Of a stretch of 64,000 nt of DNA, positions 7,998-17,699 are shown one piece after another. The notes under the pieces are model-generated. The model was not told the origin of the DNA and did no database searches. It saw only the letters and a program-made list of their open reading frames with translations. A program made the translations under genes and the position numbers. Origin of the DNA: JAHJQZ01 sp963667595 (lineage in GTDB: Bacteria > Pseudomonadota > Alphaproteobacteria > Rhizobiales > Devosiaceae); NCBI GenBank assembly GCA_963667595.2, contig CAXXWD010000009.1, positions 385,634 to 449,633 on the forward strand, read 5' to 3'. The stretch's first letter is position 1; each line of letters opens with the position of its first letter.

Positions 7998-9107
7998 ATG
8001 ACTCAATCGGCCACGCTTGGACAGATGCAGGTCCTTCTCGATCAGCTGGTGGTCGGGTTGACCACCTTGTCGGACGAGGGCCGGTTCAGCGAACCCAATC
8101 TCGACGGCAGCGCCGGCGACTACATTTCCTTCGAATCCTGGGAATGGCCGCAGGGTGTCGGGCTGTTCGGCCTGGTACAATTGTGGAAAGCGCGCGATTT
8201 CGATTCCGCTCTCGGCGAGTTGATCGGTAGCTGGTACCGGCGCGCGCTGGCGCGCGGCTTGCCGGTGCTCAACGTCAACACCACCGCGCCCATGCTCGCT
8301 GCCGCCCTTTACTGGCAGCAAAGCCGCGATCCGGCCCTTGGCGCGGCGCTGGAGTCCTGGGCCAACAGGCTGATGAGCGAGGGCGCGCGCACCGGGTTCG
8401 GCGGCTTCCAGCACGATGTGTCGGACAAGCTTAATCACGGCGAACTCTGGGACGACACGCTCTACATGGTGGCGCTGTTTCTGGCCGCCTACGGTCAGGT
8501 TTCGGGGCGGCGCGAGCTGGTCGACGAAGCCGAGCGGCAATTCCTCGTCCACACCCATTTTCTTGCCGACCGCCGGACCGGGTTGTGGTTCCACGGCTGG
8601 ACCTTCAACGGCCGCAACAATTTCGCCGACGCACGCTGGGCGCGCGGCAATGCCTGGGTCACCGCCGGCATCATCGATCTGTTCGAGCTTGCCGAGATAT
8701 CGGCGTCGGTAAAGGGTTTCCTGACCGATGTGCTGAAGGATCAGGTCGCCGCGCTTTTGCCCCTGCAGGCTGAAAGCGGCATGTGGCGCACCCTCATCGA
8801 CGAAAAAACCAGTTACGAGGAAACCTCGGCGACCGCCGGTTTCGCCTATGGTCTTTTGAAGGCCGCCCGGCTTGGTCTCGGGCCGTCACAATGGCGCGCG
8901 GCGGGGCTCAAGGCGCTTGGCGCCGTCATGGCGGCCGTGGATGCGCAAGGCGTCGTTCACGGCGTCAGCTACGGCACGCGCATGGGCCATGATCTCGAAC
9001 ATTATCGTACGATCCCCATCCAGCCGACGGCCTATGGCCAGTCGCTCGCCATCCTGGCCCTGGTGGAAGGGTGCCGCGTCTTCGAAGATGCAGGAGCAAC
9101 GCCATGA
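7998..9107 (+). CDS. Unsaturated rhamnogalacturonyl hydrolase-like glycosidase (GH105/YteR)
   Basis: 369 residues, no signal peptide. The (alpha/alpha)6-barrel family removes the 4,5-unsaturated uronic acid from the non-reducing end of lyase products by hydration. Visible family features are FESWEWPQGVGLFGL at residues 45-59, LWDDTLYM with the candidate catalytic acid D152/D153, WARGNAW near 223 and YEETSATAGFAYGLL near 280. The ATG at 7998 follows GGGAGG. Its stop overlaps the kduI start by ATGA, showing translational coupling. The released unsaturated uronate rearranges to 5-keto-4-deoxyuronate, the substrate of the next gene. Confidence 0.88.
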   Translation: MTQSATLGQMQVLLDQLVVGLTTLSDEGRFSEPNLDGSAGDYISFESWEWPQGVGLFGLVQLWKARDFDSALGELIGSWYRRALARGLPVLNVNTTAPMLAAALYWQQSRDPALGAALESWANRLMSEGARTGFGGFQHDVSDKLNHGELWDDTLYMVALFLAAYGQVSGRRELVDEAERQFLVHTHFLADRRTGLWFHGWTFNGRNNFADARWARGNAWVTAGIIDLFELAEISASVKGFLTDVLKDQVAALLPLQAESGMWRTLIDEKTSYEETSATAGFAYGLLKAARLGLGPSQWRAAGLKALGAVMAAVDAQGVVHGVSYGTRMGHDLEHYRTIPIQPTAYGQSLAILALVEGCRVFEDAGATP

Positions 9108-9940
9108 GCATGCTGCAAAGATATGGCGCTGGGCCGGATCAGATCGATGCCATGGGGCCGGCCGGATTGCGCGAAACCTTCATGGTCGAAGGGCTGTTCG
9201 CGCCGGGCCGGATCGCGTTTGCCTATACCCATATCGATCGCATGGTGGTCGGTGGCGCGGTTCCGACTGAAACCGCCCTGCAGTTCGGCGACGGTGCCGA
9301 TGTCGGAACGCCGCTGTTCTTCACTGCCCGCGAGATGGGGATCGCCAATCTCGGCGAGGCCGGAACCGTCACGGTCGACGGTGCGCGTTACCCTCTTGCC
9401 AATCGCGATGTGCTCTATGTCGGACGCGGCACCAGAACCGTCACGCTCGAAAGCGATGACGCGGGGCATCCGGCCCGATTCTACATGAATTCCGTGCCGG
9501 CGGGTGTCGATATTCCCACCCGGCTCATTCCCAAGAACAAGGCCAAGCGGCTCGAACTCGGCACGGCCGAAAAGGCCAATGTCCGTTCTCTGGCCATGTA
9601 CATCCATCCGGAGGTGGGGCCGTCCTGCCTCCTGCTCATGGGCATCACTGACACCGCGCCCGGTTCGGTGTGGAACACCATGCCGCCGCATCTGCACGAG
9701 CGGCGCATGGAAGCCTACTGCTATTTCGACCTTCATGAAGACGACCGCGTCATGCACTTCATGGGCCGGCCCGACAACACGCGCCATCTGGTTTGCGCCA
9801 ATGGCGATATCGTCCTGTCGCCGGCCTGGTCGATCCACATGGGGGCAGGCACCGGCCCCTATGCCTTCGTTTGGGGCATGACGGGAGAAAATCAGGCCTA
9901 TAACGACGTCGATCCGGTGCCCGTCAAGGAGTTGCGCTGA
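9104..9940 (+). CDS. kduI: 5-keto-4-deoxyuronate isomerase
   Basis: 278 residues, the same length as E. coli KduI. It isomerises 5-keto-4-deoxyuronate (DKI) to 3-deoxy-D-glycero-2,5-hexodiulosonate in pectin and glycosaminoglycan breakdown. The cupin metal site is recognisable: HLHERRMEAY (His, His, Glu) near residues 196-205 and the later histidine in WSIHMGAGTGPYAFVWGM near 245. The N-terminal FMVEGLFAPGRIAF..HIDRMVVGGAVP is typical. The start at 9104 overlaps the previous stop. KduD and the KDG kinase/aldolase are not in the window, so the lower pathway must be elsewhere. Confidence 0.93.
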   Translation: MSMLQRYGAGPDQIDAMGPAGLRETFMVEGLFAPGRIAFAYTHIDRMVVGGAVPTETALQFGDGADVGTPLFFTAREMGIANLGEAGTVTVDGARYPLANRDVLYVGRGTRTVTLESDDAGHPARFYMNSVPAGVDIPTRLIPKNKAKRLELGTAEKANVRSLAMYIHPEVGPSCLLLMGITDTAPGSVWNTMPPHLHERRMEAYCYFDLHEDDRVMHFMGRPDNTRHLVCANGDIVLSPAWSIHMGAGTGPYAFVWGMTGENQAYNDVDPVPVKELR

Positions 9941-9941
9941 A

Positions 9942-12401
9942 ATGGTGCTGAAATCCGGTGATCCGCTGACCTACTGGCAGGTGACCGAGCTTGTCGAGGC
10001 TCGCTACGACGTGGCGGACTCGCCCATGCAGGGGGAGATGGATTCGACCTTTTTCCTGACCAAGGAAAAGAACTTCATTCCCCACACCTATCCATGCCGG
10101 ACCGCCTATATCGCCGAGATGCGCGACAAGGAACCGGTTCCGGGTTTCGAGCCGGACTGGACAAAAGCCCGCAACGTCCTGCCGTTCGGATCGAGTTTCC
10201 TCGATCTGTCCGGTTTCTGGTACAGGGCCACGCGTCTTTCGGGCTGGGCACGCACGGCAATAAACGCCAAGACCGCCGGCAAGGCACGGCTCAGGCTCGG
10301 GTTCTGCGGAGCGGCGAAACTCTTTGTCAACGGTGCCGCTGTCGGCTGGCTGTCGCCGGTTACCCGCAACGCCATGGCCGAAGCCGAGTTCGACGTGGTG
10401 TTGAACGAAGGGCAAAACGAGATTGCCGTCTGGTTCGAGGATCTGGCCGAGCGCGATATCGTTTTGCGCATCCTTTTGACCTGGGTCGATGGACCAAAAG
10501 CCGGTCCCGGTTTGCCTTACGAGGCCGATCCGTCTCTTGTCGCCGATGTCGAGCGTGCGCTCGAGGCCATGCATCTCGACAAGAAGCACTATGACGATGC
10601 TGATATCTGGCTGATTCTGCCGGTGCCGCTGCCTGCCGACGCCACGGCCGATCTTCAGGTTGCCGGCGATTTCATGGCTCATGACAATCGTACTGTCGCT
10701 CTTGATATTCCGGCGGGAACGGCCCGTGTGCGGGTCGGGCAGTCGCGTGATTTTCCGGCCGATTATCGCTATTTCCGGTTTGCCTTTTCATGCGGCGGAT
10801 TCGAAACGAGCGCCGTCCTGGGCGCCGAGATCAGCCGCCGCACCGCGCTCGGAACGGCGCCGGCCACGCTTGAGGGGCGGATCGCCGAGGCCCTCGGGTT
10901 CATCGTCGATCATGGCGAAAACGATACCGAACGGGCCCTGGCGCTTCTGGCGGAAGGGTCGGACGAAAGTCTTGCAAAGGCGCATGCGATTTTCGATGCG
11001 ACCCTGCCGCAGATCACGGAGTGCTGGGACTGCTCGGATTTCGCCCTGGTGCCGCTCTTGTTCTGCCGCATCGCCTATGCCGACCGCATCCAGCCCGAAA
11101 TGCGCGACCGCATCGACCAGACCTGTCTGGTTTATCGCTACTGGATGGACGAGCCGGGCAACGACGTCATGTGGTATTTTTCGGAGAACCACGCCCTTTT
11201 GTTCCATACCGCCGCCTATCTCGCCGGTGACCATCAGCCCGTAGCGACGTTCGTCCGTTCCGGACGACGGGGACGTGAACAGTCGCGGGTCGGCTATGAG
11301 CGGCTCATGGACTGGTTCGATCATTTCGAACAGGCGGAAATGGCGGAGTTCAACTCCGCGCCCTATTTCCCGATTGATCTCAAGGGGTTGACGGCGCTTT
11401 TTGCCTTGGCGCGCGATGCGGATATCCGTGCCCGCGCCGAAAAGGCCATCATCCGGCTTTTGACCATCGTCGCCAATTCCGCCCATCACGGCGTCATTAC
11501 GGCCGCCCAGGGGCGCAGCTACGAACATACGCTTTGCACGGCCGACACGCTGGAACTGACCGGTATCGCCCGGCTGGTATGGGGGCTGGGAGCCTATGGC
11601 GCGCACGTCAACTGCCTGATCCAGCTTGCCCTTTGCCTCAGCGATTACGGGCTCGTTCTGCCCGACCTCAAGGACAGGGCCGACTGGACGGCCGATGATG
11701 CTCAGGAATGGATGTTCTGGCAGGGCAAGCGGGCCTTTGCCCGGCTCTATCATTACAAGACGTCCGATACGGCGCTCGGCTCGGCGGCGAAATACCGCTG
11801 GGGCGACTGGGGGTATCAGGAAACCCTGGTCCATGGCCGCATCGGGCGCGAGTCCCGCGCCCAGATCTGGATCAACCACCCCGGCGAAATGGTGCAGTCC
11901 GGTTTCGGACGGCCCTCGTTCTGGGGCGGATCGGCCAATGTGCCGCGCGTGCAGCAATACCGCAATCTGGCGCTGGTCGTGTTCGACGGCGTGGCCCCCC
12001 AGCTTGATTTCACCCATTGCTGGTTTCCCACCATGGACTTCGCCGAATGGACGATCGAGGGCGACAGAGCGTCGGCGCGTGCGGGCGACGGGCTTTTGAC
12101 CCTAAAAGCCTCCGGCCCGCTTCATTTGCAAAAGACCGGCGGTTCGGCCGGCGTGGAGCTGCGTCTTGCCGGTCGCGACGGCGTGTGGCTCGTCCGTCTC
12201 GGCAAGGGTACTGATCTCGACGGGTTTGCCACCCGGCACAAGCTCGATGTCGAACGGCTTGCCGACGGCACCTATCGTGTCATCGACGCCGACTACGGCG
12301 TCGTGGACTTCAAGGTTTCGGGGGCGGTGGCCGCCGAATCCCGCGAACTCGTTCCCCAGGACTGGACGATGAGAGGGGAAAGACGACGACTGCCGGCATG
12401 A
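9942..12401 (+). CDS. Unassigned 819-aa protein, probable carbohydrate-active enzyme with alpha-toroid and beta-sandwich parts
   Basis: I do not recognise the family. No signal peptide. Residues about 110-190 read like a small beta-sandwich (RLRLGFCGAAKLFVNGAAVG, then short strands) as in glycosidase accessory domains. Residues about 320-590 are helix-rich with WYFSENHALLFHTAAYLAG (N416-H417) and GRSYEHTL (R525, Y527, H529), an arrangement reminiscent of the Asn/His/Tyr/Arg sets of alpha-toroid polysaccharide lyases. The C-terminal 230 residues are again strand-rich. It starts 2 bp after kduI and precedes the importer genes, so it is in the uronide operon. A cytoplasmic lyase or hydrolase on imported oligosaccharide is plausible; the fold reading is inference. 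Confidence 0.7.
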   Translation: MVLKSGDPLTYWQVTELVEARYDVADSPMQGEMDSTFFLTKEKNFIPHTYPCRTAYIAEMRDKEPVPGFEPDWTKARNVLPFGSSFLDLSGFWYRATRLSGWARTAINAKTAGKARLRLGFCGAAKLFVNGAAVGWLSPVTRNAMAEAEFDVVLNEGQNEIAVWFEDLAERDIVLRILLTWVDGPKAGPGLPYEADPSLVADVERALEAMHLDKKHYDDADIWLILPVPLPADATADLQVAGDFMAHDNRTVALDIPAGTARVRVGQSRDFPADYRYFRFAFSCGGFETSAVLGAEISRRTALGTAPATLEGRIAEALGFIVDHGENDTERALALLAEGSDESLAKAHAIFDATLPQITECWDCSDFALVPLLFCRIAYADRIQPEMRDRIDQTCLVYRYWMDEPGNDVMWYFSENHALLFHTAAYLAGDHQPVATFVRSGRRGREQSRVGYERLMDWFDHFEQAEMAEFNSAPYFPIDLKGLTALFALARDADIRARAEKAIIRLLTIVANSAHHGVITAAQGRSYEHTLCTADTLELTGIARLVWGLGAYGAHVNCLIQLALCLSDYGLVLPDLKDRADWTADDAQEWMFWQGKRAFARLYHYKTSDTALGSAAKYRWGDWGYQETLVHGRIGRESRAQIWINHPGEMVQSGFGRPSFWGGSANVPRVQQYRNLALVVFDGVAPQLDFTHCWFPTMDFAEWTIEGDRASARAGDGLLTLKASGPLHLQKTGGSAGVELRLAGRDGVWLVRLGKGTDLDGFATRHKLDVERLADGTYRVIDADYGVVDFKVSGAVAAESRELVPQDWTMRGERRRLPA

Positions 12402-12469
12402 TCCTGCGCTCGGGATCGTGACGAGACTCCGGAAGAGGATCCGGATCCAACATTTTGGGAGGAGAAAAT

Positions 12470-13747
12470 ATGAAACACTCGATTTATCGTCTGACGCTGG
12501 CCGCGGCTTTGGCGACAACGCTTCTGACCGCCCCGGCACTCTCGGCCGAAGTCCGTATCATGTGGTATTCGGACGGCAACGAGGGTGAGGTCATGGCCGA
12601 CCTGCTCGACCGTTTCATGGCCGAAAATCCGGACATCACCGTCGTTCTCGACAACGTGTCCTATCAGGTCGTTCAGGAACAGCTGCCGATCACGCTCGAA
12701 GCCGGCGAAGGCCCGGACATCGCCCGCGTGACCAACCTCAAGGAACTCTCTCCGCACTGGCTCGACCTGACGCCCTATGTCGCCGACCCGGATTACTGGA
12801 AGGCCAATTACGGCGCCCAGGCCGACTGGATGCGTCCCGACGGTTCCGATGCCATCACCGGGTTCATGACCCAGCTCACCTTGACGGGTGGATATGCCAA
12901 CAAGACGCTGTTCGAGCAGGCCGGGGTGGACCTGCCGGGTGCCGGTGCGACCTGGGACGATTGGGTAGACGCGTCCGCCAAGGTTGCCGAAAGCCAGGGT
13001 TTGCCGGCGGCGTTCACGCTTGATCGTTCCGGTCACCGCCTGACGGGGCCGAGCATCTCCTTCGGCGCCAACTATATCGGCGCGGACGGCATGCCGGCGC
13101 CGATCGATGACGGCGTCAAAGCCTTCATCACCAAGCTGGTCAACTGGACCAATGAGGACAAGAACCTCAAGGATGTCTGGGTCAGCGCTGCTGGCTCGAC
13201 CTATCGCGCCGGTGCCGATGATTTCATCAACGCCCAGCTGCCGTTCTACTATTCCGGAAACTGGCAGATCGCCAATTTCGCCTCCAAGATCGGCAATGCC
13301 TTCGACTGGGTGGCGACCGGAAGTCCGTGCGGCACGGTGGCCTGCACCGGCATGGCTGGCGGCGCCGGCCTGATGGCGGTCAAGTATACCGAGCAGCCCG
13401 AAGCCGTCGGCAAGGTGATGGATTATCTCGCCTCCGCCGAGATCGTGAAGGAGTTCTCGGAACGTACGCTGTTCCTGCCGGCCAACAAGGAAGTCGTTGC
13501 CGCGGGCAACATGGACTTCGTGACCGACGATCCGCAGGTCAAGGCCGCGCTTTCGGCTTTCGTCGCCGCTTCGGCTCATCAGTCGCCCGTCGCGGACGCA
13601 CTGCCGGCCTGGAAGTGGTCGAATGCCTATTATGGCGCACTCGTCACCCGCACCAGCCAGGCAATGGCCGGCGAGTTGACGCTTGATCAGGCCTTCGAGC
13701 GCATGAACGGCGATATCGCCGAACAGGTGAAGCAGGCCAATCAATGA
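12470..13747 (+). CDS. Extracellular solute-binding protein, family 1 (oligosaccharide importer)
   Basis: 425 residues. The ATG at 12470 follows TTTTGGGAGGAGAAAAT and starts a signal peptide (MKHSIYR, hydrophobic stretch, ALSAEV near residue 24). The mature protein begins EVRIMWYSDGNEGEVMADLLDRF, typical for the maltose/multiple-sugar binding class, with DIARVTNLKELSPHWLDLTPY and a C-terminal AMAGELTLDQAFERMNGDIAE. Its stop overlaps the permease start (ATGA at 13744). It follows the GH105/kduI/unknown genes and so likely binds unsaturated or saturated oligogalacturonides. The specificity is inferred from context. Confidence 0.9.
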   Translation: MKHSIYRLTLAAALATTLLTAPALSAEVRIMWYSDGNEGEVMADLLDRFMAENPDITVVLDNVSYQVVQEQLPITLEAGEGPDIARVTNLKELSPHWLDLTPYVADPDYWKANYGAQADWMRPDGSDAITGFMTQLTLTGGYANKTLFEQAGVDLPGAGATWDDWVDASAKVAESQGLPAAFTLDRSGHRLTGPSISFGANYIGADGMPAPIDDGVKAFITKLVNWTNEDKNLKDVWVSAAGSTYRAGADDFINAQLPFYYSGNWQIANFASKIGNAFDWVATGSPCGTVACTGMAGGAGLMAVKYTEQPEAVGKVMDYLASAEIVKEFSERTLFLPANKEVVAAGNMDFVTDDPQVKAALSAFVAASAHQSPVADALPAWKWSNAYYGALVTRTSQAMAGELTLDQAFERMNGDIAEQVKQANQ

Positions 13748-14748
13748 GCTCTGGTTTCGCAAACATGGCTGGCGCGGCATTTGCCGCGCCAGTGCGCTGG
13801 CTGGCGGCGGCATTGGATGTGCCGCTCAAGGCCTGGCAGCGGTTGACCGGGAAGGGGGGAATGATCACCTTCTTCCTGGCGCCGAACATGCTCGTGTTCG
13901 GCATCTTCGTTCTGATCCCGCTCGTCATCAATTTTGCCTATTCGGTCACCGGCGGTACAAAGCTGTTCCTGACCGACCGGTCTTTTGTCGGGACCGATCA
14001 TTTCGAGCGCTTGCTGACCTGTGACGACTATGCCAGTCCGACCTCCTGCCGCGACGATCTGTTCTGGACCGCGGTATGGAACACGGCCCGTTTCGTCGTC
14101 ATCCAGGTCACGACGATTTCCATCGTCTCCATGGGAACGGCCCTCATTCTCAATTCCAAGATCCGCGCGCGCGGTTTCTGGCGCGCCGTGTTCTTCTTTC
14201 CGGTGCTGCTGTCGCCGGTCGTGGTCGGCCTGATCTGGCGCTGGATCCTGCAACGTCAGGGCCTTTTGAATTTCATCCTGTTCGAACTCGATCTGAGCCA
14301 GGTCAACTGGCTGATGGAACGCAACTGGGCCTTCATCGCCGCCATCGGCGTCTCGGTCTGGGCGCATATGGGCTTTTACGCCCTCATTCTTCTTGCCGGG
14401 CTGCAGGCCATTCCGCGCGATCTTTACGAAGCGGCGGAGATGGACCGCACCAAGCCGGCGCGCGTCTTCTGGCGCATCACCCTGCCGCTCTTGTGGCCGA
14501 ATCTTCTGGTCGTCATCGTTCTGGCGCTGATCCGCGCCGTGCAGATTTTCGACGAAGTCTACGTGCTGACGGGCGGCGGTCCGGGAACCTCGACCCTGTT
14601 CCTGACGCAATACATCTATGAGGTCGGCTTTGCTTCGATCCTCAGAAATCCCGGTCTGGCCTCGGCGGCTTCGCTGATGATGGGCGGCGTCCTGGTCTTC
14701 CTGACGCTTCTGCAACTGGGCCTGCAACGCTGGAGGGATCGGGCATGA
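13744..14748 (+). CDS. Sugar ABC transporter permease, MalF/UgpA type
   Basis: 334-residue inner-membrane protein with six predicted membrane spans beginning near residue 40 (MITFFLAPNMLVFGIFVLIP). The EAA coupling loop is LYEAAEMDRTKPARVFWRITLPLLWPN near residue 225. Between the first two spans is a periplasmic loop with two cysteines (LTCDDYASPTSCRDD), an unusual detail that may form a disulfide. The start overlaps the upstream binding-protein stop and its own stop overlaps the next permease, so the three genes are translationally coupled. Confidence 0.9.
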   Translation: MSSGFANMAGAAFAAPVRWLAAALDVPLKAWQRLTGKGGMITFFLAPNMLVFGIFVLIPLVINFAYSVTGGTKLFLTDRSFVGTDHFERLLTCDDYASPTSCRDDLFWTAVWNTARFVVIQVTTISIVSMGTALILNSKIRARGFWRAVFFFPVLLSPVVVGLIWRWILQRQGLLNFILFELDLSQVNWLMERNWAFIAAIGVSVWAHMGFYALILLAGLQAIPRDLYEAAEMDRTKPARVFWRITLPLLWPNLLVVIVLALIRAVQIFDEVYVLTGGGPGTSTLFLTQYIYEVGFASILRNPGLASAASLMMGGVLVFLTLLQLGLQRWRDRA

Positions 14749-15803
14749 AACTGATCAGCTTCCTTACGCGTCGGCGTGGCTATGGCGGCTCCTGGCACTG
14801 GACCGACATCGTCACCTATCTGTGGCTCGGCGCCGGCCTCATCCTGATGTTCGGTCCGGCTATCTGGTTGGTCCTTTCCTCGTTCAAGACGCCGGCCCAG
14901 CTCGCCGAGTTTCCGCCGACCATCCTGCCCTATGTCGCCGAAACCACGTCGGTCACCATTTCGGGAGAGGCGCGCGATCTGCCGCTCTACACGGTGGCGA
15001 TGCCGGACGGCGCGACCCGGACCCTGGCCGAGATCAGGCGTGTCGGGACCGTTTCGACCATGGTCGATCCGGCCGAACCCGACACAATTATCAAGGTGCC
15101 GATCGCCGACCGCACGCCGATCCGAAAGATTGGTTTTGCCTGGGACAATTATGTCCAGCCGCTCAAGGCCTTCAATTTCGGCCAGTACTTATGGAATTCG
15201 GTCTTCGTGACGGTGATGGCAACGCTGATCACCCTCATCACCAATTCCATGGCGGCTTTCGCCCTGTCCAAATACGAGTTCCGGGGCCGCAATGCCGTGC
15301 TCTTGTTGATCATCGCCACGTTGATGATCCCGCTTTCGGTCAATCTGGTGCCGCTCTATTCGGTGATCTCGACTCTGGGGCTACAAAACACGCTCTGGGG
15401 CGTCATCCTGCCCACGGTGGCGACGCCGACCGGCGTCTTCCTGTTGCGCCAGTACATGCTGACCATTCCCGACGAACTGCTCGAGGCGGCACGCATGGAC
15501 AAGGCCAGCGAATGGCAGATCTATTATCGCATCATCCTGCCGTTGACGGCGCCGGCTCTTGCGGTTCTGTCCATTTTCTCGGTCGTTTGGCGCTGGAACG
15601 ACTTCCTCTGGCCATTGATCGTTCTGAGCCGCAAGGAGCTGTTCACCCTTCAGGTCGGGCTCAACACCTTCGCCGGCGAACTCAACGTGCAATGGCATTA
15701 CATCCTGGCGATGACCGTCGCGACCATGATCCCGGTCGTGCTCGTTTTCGTCTTCCTGCAGCGATTCATCACCACCGGAATCGCTGGAACCGGTCTGAAG
15801 TGA
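14745..15803 (+). CDS. Sugar ABC transporter permease, MalG/UgpE type
   Basis: 352 residues, longer than the usual 270-300 because of an inserted periplasmic segment (about residues 60-135, including TTSVTISGEARDLPLYTV) between span 1 and span 2; such insertions occur in some MalG homologues. The EAA loop is ELLEAARMDKASEWQIYYRIILPLTAP near residue 245, followed by the span containing FSVVWRWNDFLWPLIVL. ATGA overlap with the preceding permease supports co-translation. It forms the translocation pore with the product of 13744. Confidence 0.9.
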   Translation: MKLISFLTRRRGYGGSWHWTDIVTYLWLGAGLILMFGPAIWLVLSSFKTPAQLAEFPPTILPYVAETTSVTISGEARDLPLYTVAMPDGATRTLAEIRRVGTVSTMVDPAEPDTIIKVPIADRTPIRKIGFAWDNYVQPLKAFNFGQYLWNSVFVTVMATLITLITNSMAAFALSKYEFRGRNAVLLLIIATLMIPLSVNLVPLYSVISTLGLQNTLWGVILPTVATPTGVFLLRQYMLTIPDELLEAARMDKASEWQIYYRIILPLTAPALAVLSIFSVVWRWNDFLWPLIVLSRKELFTLQVGLNTFAGELNVQWHYILAMTVATMIPVVLVFVFLQRFITTGIAGTGLK

Positions 15804-15810
15804 GGGCCTC

Positions 15811-16833
15811 ATGATGGACAAGATTAGACTTGAGGGTCTCTACAAGCGTTTCGGCCTGCATGAAGTGCTGACCGATATCAATCTCAGCGTGGGGGAAGGC
15901 GAACTGGCCGTCTTCGTCGGACCGTCCGGTTGCGGCAAGTCGACCCTTTTGCGGCAGATCTCCGGTCTGGACAAGCCGAGCGCCGGACGCGTCTTCATCG
16001 ACGGCAAGGACGCCACGAACGTCACCGCCGCCGATCGCGGCCTGGCCATGGTCTTTCAATCCTATGCGCTTTATCCGCATATGACGGTGAAGCAGAATCT
16101 CGCCTTCGGCCTTCAGAACATGAAGATGCCGAAAGAAGAGATCGCGCGCCGTATTGCCGATGTCACCCGCATGCTGGAAATCGAACCGCTGATCGCGCGC
16201 CGGCCGGGGCAATTGTCCGGCGGCCAGCGCCAGCGCGTCGCCATCGGGCGTGCGATCGTGCGCGATCCCACCGCCTTCCTGCTCGACGAGCCGCTATCCA
16301 ATCTCGATGCGGAACTGCGCGTTTCGATGCGGGCCGAACTGGCGGCACTGCATGCCAGGCTGGGCGCGACGATGATCTACGTCACCCACGACCAGATCGA
16401 GGCGATGACCCTGGCCGACCGCATCGTCGTTCTGAGGAATGGCAAGATCGAACAGGTGGCCCCGCCGCTCGAACTGTTTGACCATCCGGTCAACCGGTTC
16501 GTTGCCGGGTTCATCGGCACGCCGAAGATGAATTTCCTCACGATCGAGGATGCCAAACCGCTTCTCGGCGCATCGACGCCGGCGGGAGCGGTCACGGTCG
16601 GCGTCAGGGCGCAACATCTTCGCAAGGCCGAAAAGGGAATCGATCTCAAGGTGACACTGGTCGAGGCGCTCGGTACCGAGACGATCGTTCACGGCACGCT
16701 GGCCTCCGGCCAGCAGCTCCTCGCCACTGTTGTCGGCAATCTGAAGATCGCGCCCGGCGAAAACCTGACGCTCGGCACCACGCCCGATCAGCTTCACTTC
16801 TTCGATGCCGAAGACAGGCGGGTCGAGGTCTGA
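15811..16833 (+). CDS. Sugar ABC transporter ATP-binding protein, MalK/UgpC type
   Basis: 340 residues. Walker A GPSGCGKST near residue 38, Q-loop FQSYALYPHMTVKQNLAF near 82, signature LSGGQRQRVAIGRAIVRDP near 134, Walker B FLLDEPLSNLD near 156 and switch YVTHDQ near 190 are intact. After about residue 235 comes a regulatory OB/TOBE-like domain (KMNFLTIEDAK, VGVRAQHL). It starts 7 bp after the permease, completing the importer 12470-16833. Convergent transcription with the DeoR-type gene leaves only 44 bp between the stops. Confidence 0.92.
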   Translation: MMDKIRLEGLYKRFGLHEVLTDINLSVGEGELAVFVGPSGCGKSTLLRQISGLDKPSAGRVFIDGKDATNVTAADRGLAMVFQSYALYPHMTVKQNLAFGLQNMKMPKEEIARRIADVTRMLEIEPLIARRPGQLSGGQRQRVAIGRAIVRDPTAFLLDEPLSNLDAELRVSMRAELAALHARLGATMIYVTHDQIEAMTLADRIVVLRNGKIEQVAPPLELFDHPVNRFVAGFIGTPKMNFLTIEDAKPLLGASTPAGAVTVGVRAQHLRKAEKGIDLKVTLVEALGTETIVHGTLASGQQLLATVVGNLKIAPGENLTLGTTPDQLHFFDAEDRRVEV

Positions 16834-16877
16834 TCCGCCAAGTCGGTTTGTCCGCCTGGAGCGTTCCGTTTGCCGCG

Positions 16878-17699
16878 CTACTCGTCGATGTCGTCCGGTT
16901 CGCCCAGAGCCAGACGTTCGGTTTCGGTCGGTATGCCGTCGGAGGCGGTTTCGATAAGCTGCACCTTTTCGCGCGCGCACAATTCCCGAAGAGCCGGCGA
17001 GGGGATCCTGTCGGTTACGAAGACGTCGACATCGCGCAAATGCCCGATCCGCGTCGAGGCACGCCGGCTGAATTTGCTGGAATCGGCGACGAGAACGATG
17101 GTGCGCGCATTGGCGATGATCGTTTTCGTCACTTCGATCTCGCGAACGTCGAAATCGAGTAAGGCTCCGTCGGCATCGATGGCCGAGACCCCGATAATGG
17201 CGAAATCGACCTTGAAGTTATGGATCAGATCGATGGCGAACGAGCCCATGATGCCCCCATCCGAGCGCCGGATCGGGCCACCCGCGAGGATGACGTCGAT
17301 TCCCTCGAGCGGGTAAAGCATTGTGGCCACGTGCAGATTGTTGGTGATCAGCAACAATCCCATGTGGTGCATCAGCGCGTGGGCGACTTCTTCGGTCGTC
17401 GTGCCGATATTGAGAAAAAGCGATGAATTGCTCGGAACGAGTTCCGCCGCCGCCTGTCCGATCTCCCGTTTCTCGTTTTCCGCGATCGACCGGCGTGCCT
17501 GATAGGCCAGATTTTGAACACTCGACGCGATGACCGCTCCACCGTGGACCCGGTCGAGAAGCCGTCTTTCGCTGAGTTCTTTCAGGTCTTTTCTGATTGT
17601 CTGAGGCGATACGCCGAAATGAACTGAAAGATCCTCAACGTTTACCCGGCCCGTCTTGCGCGCGAGGTCCATTATCTCTTGCTGACGCGCCACTTGCAT
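16878..17699 (-). CDS. glpR: DeoR-family regulator, probable glycerol regulon repressor GlpR
   Basis: 273 residues. The start at 17699 gives the canonical DeoR/GlpR N-terminus: QQEIMDLARKTGRVNVEDLSVHFGVSPQTIRKDLKEL, a winged helix with the SPQTIRKDL recognition helix at about residues 29-37. HGGAVI follows near residue 55. The effector part has the isomerase-like DeoR sensor motifs FLNIGTTTEEVAHAL, ITNNLHVA, ILAGGPIRRSDGGIMG and VADSSKF. It lies downstream of glpK on the same strand with a 254-bp gap. By family, glycerol-3-phosphate is the expected inducer. Assignment as GlpR rests on the glpK neighbour. Confidence 0.82.
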   Translation of the reverse strand: MQVARQQEIMDLARKTGRVNVEDLSVHFGVSPQTIRKDLKELSERRLLDRVHGGAVIASSVQNLAYQARRSIAENEKREIGQAAAELVPSNSSLFLNIGTTTEEVAHALMHHMGLLLITNNLHVATMLYPLEGIDVILAGGPIRRSDGGIMGSFAIDLIHNFKVDFAIIGVSAIDADGALLDFDVREIEVTKTIIANARTIVLVADSSKFSRRASTRIGHLRDVDVFVTDRIPSPALRELCAREKVQLIETASDGIPTETERLALGEPDDIDE

